64,000 bases of DNA from Ancylobacter sonchi (lineage in GTDB: Bacteria; Pseudomonadota; Alphaproteobacteria; Rhizobiales; Xanthobacteraceae): contig NZ_JAHBGF010000028.1 of the NCBI RefSeq assembly GCF_018390695.1, forward strand, positions 186,001 to 250,000, in the 5' to 3' direction. Below, piece by piece: positions 59,573 through 64,000 of the stretch (the stretch's first letter is position 1; each line of letters begins with the position of its first letter). The notes beneath the pieces were generated by a model. The model made no database searches and had not been told where the DNA came from. It saw nothing but the letters and a program-made list of their open reading frames with translations. A program made the position numbers and the translations under genes.

Positions 59573-61204
59573 TCACGGGAACAGGCCGTGCAGGAACCAG
59601 CGCGGCGTGCCGCCGCCGCGCTCATAGAGGCCGGCGCGGAACAGCCAGAAGCGCCGGCCCTCGCGGTTCTCCACCCGGTAATAGTCGCGCGTGCGCGCGC
59701 CTTCCGGTGCCGTCGGCGCCGCGAGCAGGCGCCACCATTCCGGCGCGATGCGCTCGGGACCTTCGGCGCGGGCGACTTCATGCAGGACGCGCCGCCAGCG
59801 GAAGCGCAACGGCGGGCCGTCCGGTACCTCCGCCAGTGCCTCGATCGGCTGCGGCGGTTCGAACAGCGTGATCGGGCGGGGCAAGGTTTCCGCCTCCGCT
59901 TCCGCCGGCGAGGGCGCGGCCGGGCCGTCGATCGCCGGCACAAGGGCGCCGGCGCGCGAGGGATTGTGGGTGTCGCGCAGCATGAAGCGCAGCACGCGCT
60001 CGCGCCCCAGCCTAGTGGTCAGCCGATCGACGAGAGCGGCGATCTCCTCATCCTCGTTGATGCGGCCGTCGAGGCCGATCTGGGCGGCAGCGAGCGGCTC
60101 GGCACGCAGCACGGCGAGGCGGACGAGATCGAAGCCGAAGCCGGGATCGAGCGGATCGGCGAGGCTGTCCAGTTTCTCGCGGAACAGCCGGGCGAGCGAG
60201 GCGCCGTCGCGCGAGGGGCGGGCGGTCTCCACCGTGAGGCGGCGTACCGCGCCGTCGGTGCGGAAGAACGAAGCCTCGAAGGCGCGTCCGCCCTCGCCGC
60301 GGGCCTCCAGCATCCGCCCGACTTCGCCCACCAGCAGGGCGAGCGAGCCCTCTATGTCGCACTCGCGGGCAATCGGCTCGGCGAAGCGTCGTTCGGCGAT
60401 GCAATCGGGCAGCGGCCGGCGCGGCACGATGCGCGCATCCTCAAGGCCGAGGGTGCGCCGCAGCTTGACCAGCATCTCCTCGCCGAAACGCGCCGCGAGC
60501 GGGGTGGCGGGCCGTCCGGCGAGATCGCCAAGCGTCTTCAGCCCGGCGCGGGAGAGCCCGCTCGCCGTCGCCGGCGCCAGCCCAAGGGCCGCGACCGGCA
60601 GGCCGGAGAGCCGCCTCGCCTCCTCGCCGGGCGCGATGAGGCCGCCGAGCCCGCAGCGGACCGGGGCGCGGGCGGCGTCCGGCGTGCTCGCCACCACGGC
60701 ATAGGCGGTGAGGCCGTGCCGCTTCAGATGCGCGAGCAGGCGCGTGCGCAGCGCCACCTCGCCGCCGAACAGATGTGCGCAGCCGCTGATGTCCAGCACC
60801 AACCCGTCCGGTGCGTCGAGCGCCACCAGCGGCGTCCAGCGGTCGCAATCATCCGCCACCCGGTTGAGGAAGGCGGCGTCGGCCAGCGGATCGAAGGCGA
60901 CGACATCGAGATCCGGCAGGCGCGCCCGCGCATCGGCAAGGGTGAGCCCGGGCTCAAGCCCGGCCGCGCGCGCTGCCCGCGACAGCGCGGCGAGCCGCAG
61001 TCCGCCGGTCGTCCGCTCGGCAAAGACGAGCGGGCCGGCGGCGCCCGTCGGCCCGCCTTCAGCCGGCGCGGCGGAAGGGGAGCTGGCGCGCGGACTCGCG
61101 GAGGGCTGTCGTTCCAGTCGCTGCCTGTCCAGTCTCTCGGCGGACAGGAACGGGAACCACAAAGCGAGGTAGCGCGACGTCGTCGTGGAAGGAACGGGTC
61201 TCAT
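59573..61204 (-). CDS. imuB: ImuB, Y-family polymerase-like mutasome protein
   Basis: A 543-aa inactive Y-family-like protein. N-terminal RYLALWFPFLSAERL and DGLVLDISGCAHLFGGE mark the family, and GLKTLGDLAGRPATPLAARFG is the thumb/HhH area. C-terminal part contains WWR/RDYYRVE. ATG at 61204 follows GGAG; start overlaps the imuA frame by 146 nt. ImuB bridges ImuA, DnaE2 and the sliding clamp in SOS mutagenesis. Confidence 0.92.
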   Translation of the reverse strand: MRPVPSTTTSRYLALWFPFLSAERLDRQRLERQPSASPRASSPSAAPAEGGPTGAAGPLVFAERTTGGLRLAALSRAARAAGLEPGLTLADARARLPDLDVVAFDPLADAAFLNRVADDCDRWTPLVALDAPDGLVLDISGCAHLFGGEVALRTRLLAHLKRHGLTAYAVVASTPDAARAPVRCGLGGLIAPGEEARRLSGLPVAALGLAPATASGLSRAGLKTLGDLAGRPATPLAARFGEEMLVKLRRTLGLEDARIVPRRPLPDCIAERRFAEPIARECDIEGSLALLVGEVGRMLEARGEGGRAFEASFFRTDGAVRRLTVETARPSRDGASLARLFREKLDSLADPLDPGFGFDLVRLAVLRAEPLAAAQIGLDGRINEDEEIAALVDRLTTRLGRERVLRFMLRDTHNPSRAGALVPAIDGPAAPSPAEAEAETLPRPITLFEPPQPIEALAEVPDGPPLRFRWRRVLHEVARAEGPERIAPEWWRLLAAPTAPEGARTRDYYRVENREGRRFWLFRAGLYERGGGTPRWFLHGLFP

Positions 61205-61901
61205 GATTCCACTCCAGATGCCAGGAGCCGCCGGCATGGCCGGCACGATGACGCAAGAGCTCGACGAGAAAGCCGGGCGCGCCCGGCGCCTCGCCCGCCA
61301 GGGCGCGCGAGGGGGCCGCGCGTATCCGCCAGCGCGTGGCGCCGGCGCTGGGGCCCGGCCGGCCGCTCGGGCGCAGCATCAGCAGGGGGACGCCGGACTC
61401 GCCGGCCCGCAGCGACAGGCGGCGCGTGGCGGTGAGATCGAGCGCCTTCGGCTCGCCCCAGGGTTCCAGGATCACCGCGCCGAGCGCCGCGCAGCGTGCC
61501 GCATCGTCCGCCGCCCGCAGCGCCGCCTCGGCGCCGGGCGCCCGCACCAGCAGCAGCCGCGCCGGGTCGATCCCCAGCGTAAGTAGCCCGTCCGCCGCGA
61601 GACGCCCGGCCTCGGCATCGACGGTCTCCTGCCGCACCCACAAAAGCGGGCGCGTCTCTCCGGCGGGGCGGCCGGCGGCGGCGCGCAGCGCCAGCGCCAG
61701 CGCGAAGCCGGCCGCGGCGGCCATGTCGCCAGCCTCGGCGGCGAATATCTCATGCAGCGCACCGCAGGCGAGCGGGCCGCCGAGCGTGGCATCCGCGCGC
61801 GGGGCGCCGAGATGGAAGAACTGGGTGCCGCCGGGAAGCCGCTCCGCCTCAAGGCCGGCGAGCATTCCCCGCAGCGCGGAGATAGCCGGTGTCGTACTCA
61901 T
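61059..61901 (-). CDS. imuA: ImuA, RecA-like mutasome protein
   Basis: A 280-aa RecA/SulA-like protein with GALHEIFAAEAGDMAAAAGFALALA and the C-terminal SWHLEWNHETRSFHDDV, typical of ImuA. The Walker motif is degraded. The last 146 nt overlap imuB in another frame. It is the first gene of the cassette, under the LexA-box promoter at 61906-61920. Confidence 0.92.
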   Translation of the reverse strand: MSTTPAISALRGMLAGLEAERLPGGTQFFHLGAPRADATLGGPLACGALHEIFAAEAGDMAAAAGFALALALRAAAGRPAGETRPLLWVRQETVDAEAGRLAADGLLTLGIDPARLLLVRAPGAEAALRAADDAARCAALGAVILEPWGEPKALDLTATRRLSLRAGESGVPLLMLRPSGRPGPSAGATRWRIRAAPSRALAGEAPGAPGFLVELLRHRAGHAGGSWHLEWNHETRSFHDDVALPRFVVPVPVRRETGQAATGTTALRESARQLPFRRAG

Positions 61902-61905
61902 TTTT

Positions 61906-61920
61906 GTTCCCTTTTTGTTC
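61906..61920. promoter_or_regulatory. LexA (SOS) box of imuA-imuB-dnaE2
   Basis: GTTC-CCTTTTT-GTTC exactly matches the alphaproteobacterial LexA operator GTTC-N7-GTTC. It starts 5 bp upstream of the imuA start codon, so bound LexA would block transcription through the start site. A TATA-like element follows at about 61921. Confidence 0.9.
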
Positions 61921-62030
61921 TATACACTCACCCCGTTCCGGCGGTGGAGTCAAGAGCGGGGAGGGAGACAAGGGAGCTGCGGTGCCCGGCAACCAATGCC
62001 GGCGCACAGGGAGCGATGGCCGCGCGTCGT

Positions 62031-62585
62031 TCAGCCGGCGAAGCCGCCGGCGGCGAGGAAGGCGGCTTCTTCCGGCGTCGTCTCGCGGCCAAGCATGGGG
62101 TTGCGGTGGGGGAAGCGGCCGAAGCGGCGGATGATGGCGCGGTGGTCCTCGGCATGGGCGATCCACGGGTCGCCGAGCGGCCGGGTGAGCGTCACGGAGA
62201 GGTCCTGGTCGGCGAGATCCTCCGAATGCGCGAAGGGCAGCAGGAAGAACAGCCGGATGTCCGGCTCCACGCTTTGCATGTAGCCGGCGGCCTGCGCCTG
62301 CCGCGCATAATGCCGCGCCAGCGGATCGGTGGCGTACATGTGGCCGGTGCCGCGAAAGGCGTTGCGCGGGAACTGGTCGGTCAGGATCAGCAGTGCCAGC
62401 GCGCCCTCGGCGCTCGCCATCCAGTCATCATGGCGGCGGGCGGCGGCCTGCATGTGCAGCTCGAGGAAGCCGTCGCGGAACGCGGCGTCGAAGGCGACGT
62501 CCTTCTCGAACCACAGATCGCGTGAGCCGGCCTGCCGCCAGAAGCCGCAGACGGACGCGATCTGTGCCGCGATGGCAGGCGTCAT
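62031..62585 (-). CDS. DUF924-family protein
   Basis: A 184-aa protein of the DUF924 family. LWFEKDVAFDAAFRDGF, LILTDQFPRNAFRGTG, FFLLPFAHSEDLADQ and FGRFPHRNPMLGRETTPEE are family signatures. The fold is TPR-like alpha-helical; function unknown. Its start overlaps the Kef antiporter stop by 4 nt, indicating cotranscription. Confidence 0.9.
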   Translation of the reverse strand: MTPAIAAQIASVCGFWRQAGSRDLWFEKDVAFDAAFRDGFLELHMQAAARRHDDWMASAEGALALLILTDQFPRNAFRGTGHMYATDPLARHYARQAQAAGYMQSVEPDIRLFFLLPFAHSEDLADQDLSVTLTRPLGDPWIAHAEDHRAIIRRFGRFPHRNPMLGRETTPEEAAFLAAGGFAG

Positions 62586-64000
62586 CCCGCGGCCTCGCCC
62601 GCGGCGGCCGTCGGCAGGTGGGGCGTCGCGTCGGCGATGGCCGGCTTCAAGGGCAGGTTGCCGAGGATGAGGCTGCGCGCGGAGGTGTCGTAGAGGCCGC
62701 CGGTGAGCTCGATATCGAGCCGCTCGGCATCGCGGCGACGCACATCGGCGATGATCCGGCTGCGTTCGGTTTCCTCCACATCCATCATGGCGAGCGCCTG
62801 CCCACCCATGACAAGGGCGGATTCGAAGGTTTCGCGGATCTGGAAGTCGGCGCCGACATGGATGAGCTCGGCCGCGTTCTCGCGGTCGATGGCGCGCGCG
62901 AGCACCGGCACCAGGGGAAACTCGGCCTTGATGAGCTCGGTGATCTTCACCGCGGTCGGGCCATCGTTCACCGCCACGATGATCAGGCGGGCGTCGTGAG
63001 CGCCGGCCGCGTGCAGGATGTCGAGGCGCGTGCCGTCGCCGTAATAGACCTTGAAGCCGAAGTCCCGCGAGACGCGGATGAGCTCCGGGTCGGCCTCGAT
63101 GAGCGAGACCGAGCGGCCGGCCGCCAGCAATGGCTGGCTGACGATCTGGCCGAAGCGACCGAAGCCGATCATCAGCACCGTGGCGGAAAGATTCTCCGCG
63201 ATCTCGACGCCGTCCATGGAAGGCTGCGGCTTGGGCAGCAGTCGGTCATGGGCGATGATCATGAGCGGCGTCAGCGCCATGGAGACGATGATGGTGGCGG
63301 TGAGGATCGCGTTCTCCTCGGTGGTGAGGATGCCGACCGTGGTGGCCGCCGCATAGAGAACGAAGGCGAACTCGCCGCCCTGCGCCATCAGCACCGCGCG
63401 TTCGAACGCCTCCCGGTTGTCGGCGCCGAACAGGCGTGCCACCGCGTAGATGGCCAGCGTCTTCAGGATCATGTAGCCGACGACGCAGATCGCGATCAGC
63501 TGCCAGTTGGCGCCGATCACCGCGAGATCGAGCGCCATGCCCACCCCGAGGAAGAACAGGCCGAGCAGCACGCCGCGGAACGGCTCGATATCGGCCTCCA
63601 GCTGATGGCGGAACGAGCTCTCGGACAGCAGCACGCCGGCGAGGAAGGCGCCCATCGCCATGGACAGCCCGCCGAGCTGCATGGCGAGCGCGGCGCCGAG
63701 CACCACGAACAGCGCCGCCGCCGTCATCACCTCGCGCGCCTTGGCCTTGCCGAGGATGCGGAACATCGGGTCGAGCAGGTAGCGCCCGGCCAGCACGAGG
63801 GCGAGGATGGAGCCGAGGCCGATGGCGATGCCGGTGAACCGCTCGGCGAGCGTCACCTCGTTGCCGCCCGGAGCGAGGAAGGCCACCAGCGCCAGCAACG
63901 GCACGATGGCGAGGTCTTCCAGCAGCAGGATGGCGACGATGCGCCGCCCCTTGGGCAAGGCGAGCGACCGGCGTTCCTCCAGCACCTGCATGACGATGGC
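62582..64000 (-). CDS. Kef-type K+/H+ antiporter, N-terminus beyond window
   Basis: At least 472 residues of a CPA2 exchanger, open past the right edge (AIV precedes MQVLEER). The membrane part contains AILLLEDLAIVPLLALVAFL and LGGLSMAMGAFLAGVLLSES; the cytoplasmic TrkA-N (RCK) domain starts with VLMIGFGRFGQIVSQPLL. The internal ATG at 63991 is not the true start, as the conserved N-terminal helices lie outside the window. Likely KefB/KefC-like glutathione-gated efflux or a monovalent cation antiporter. Confidence 0.9.
   Translation of the reverse strand, partial: AIVMQVLEERRSLALPKGRRIVAILLLEDLAIVPLLALVAFLAPGGNEVTLAERFTGIAIGLGSILALVLAGRYLLDPMFRILGKAKAREVMTAAALFVVLGAALAMQLGGLSMAMGAFLAGVLLSESSFRHQLEADIEPFRGVLLGLFFLGVGMALDLAVIGANWQLIAICVVGYMILKTLAIYAVARLFGADNREAFERAVLMAQGGEFAFVLYAAATTVGILTTEENAILTATIIVSMALTPLMIIAHDRLLPKPQPSMDGVEIAENLSATVLMIGFGRFGQIVSQPLLAAGRSVSLIEADPELIRVSRDFGFKVYYGDGTRLDILHAAGAHDARLIIVAVNDGPTAVKITELIKAEFPLVPVLARAIDRENAAELIHVGADFQIRETFESALVMGGQALAMMDVEETERSRIIADVRRRDAERLDIELTGGLYDTSARSLILGNLPLKPAIADATPHLPTAAAGEAAG

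Noticed and set aside
1-64000. CRISPR arrays, transposases, integrases, toxin-antitoxin pairs and phage genes
   Set aside because: No direct-repeat array or recognisable mobile-element protein was found on either strand.

Overview
The window is GC-rich, densely packed bacterial chromosome. Several features point to an Alphaproteobacterium, probably a soil or plant-associated member of the Hyphomicrobiales: an alphaproteobacterial SOS box (GTTC-N7-GTTC) in front of an imuA-imuB-dnaE2 mutagenesis cassette, an Irr/ICE-like iron box upstream of an fbpABC iron importer, a dispersed palindromic repeat of a type common in Rhizobiales, and many ABC importers for organic nitrogen and sugar acids. No plasmid, phage or transposase genes were recognised. 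The genus cannot be fixed from this sequence.

Layout. 0.3-5.2 kb: LysR regulator divergent from an MFS exporter and a beta-lactamase-fold serine hydrolase, then an MFS sugar-acid-type permease. 5.3-15.6 kb: a large leftward sensor-regulator (two tandem winged helices, a STAND-type ATPase and a TPR-like C-terminus) divergent from a rightward operon of eight redox and hydrolytic enzymes: two exported alpha/beta hydrolases, isochorismatase-like hydrolase, GlcG/HbpS protein, alcohol dehydrogenase, DJ-1/PfpI protein, ABM monooxygenase and aldehyde dehydrogenase. Its substrate is unknown. 16.2-20.7 kb: tRNA-Ser(GCT) and housekeeping genes (membrane protein, YfcG-type GST, PsiF-like protein, GNAT, gatB). 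20.8-24.5 kb: fbpABC ferric-iron importer. 24.8-32.7 kb: M24 hydrolase, amidase with a tiny coupled partner ORF, class-V PLP enzyme and an Ehu-like polar amino-acid importer with a GntR regulator.

32.9-42.6 kb: a short-chain amide/urea operon. Order of transcription (leftward) is leader RNA, amiC sensor, amiR ANTAR antiterminator, a five-gene Urt/Fmd-type importer, formamidase and a double-domain nitrilase whose second domain has lost its catalytic Cys. The leader contains an intrinsic terminator with a mutually exclusive alternative fold, as expected for AmiR antitermination. 42.6-46.2 kb: ECF42-type sigma factor operon with DGPF/YciI, MoaD-like, BNR-repeat and PhnB-like proteins. 46.4-55.7 kb: a ModE-N regulator, then a sugar-acid locus (altronate dehydratase, LgoD-like dehydrogenase, PAAT-type ABC importer, tagaturonate reductase-like enzyme, and a divergent double-HTH GntR regulator with KDG kinase). 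Together these can convert L-galactonate or tagaturonate to KDPG. 55.7-62 kb: SOS mutasome cassette, with an unusual long low-complexity insertion in the DnaE2 PHP domain. 62.0-64.0 kb: DUF924 protein and a Kef-type K+/H+ antiporter cut by the window edge.

A recurring detail is that all four solute-binding-protein genes (fbpA, ehuB-like, fmdD/urtA-like and the sugar-acid SBP) are followed by a strong GC hairpin before the next operon gene, suggesting differential expression of binding protein and permease by RNA structure.
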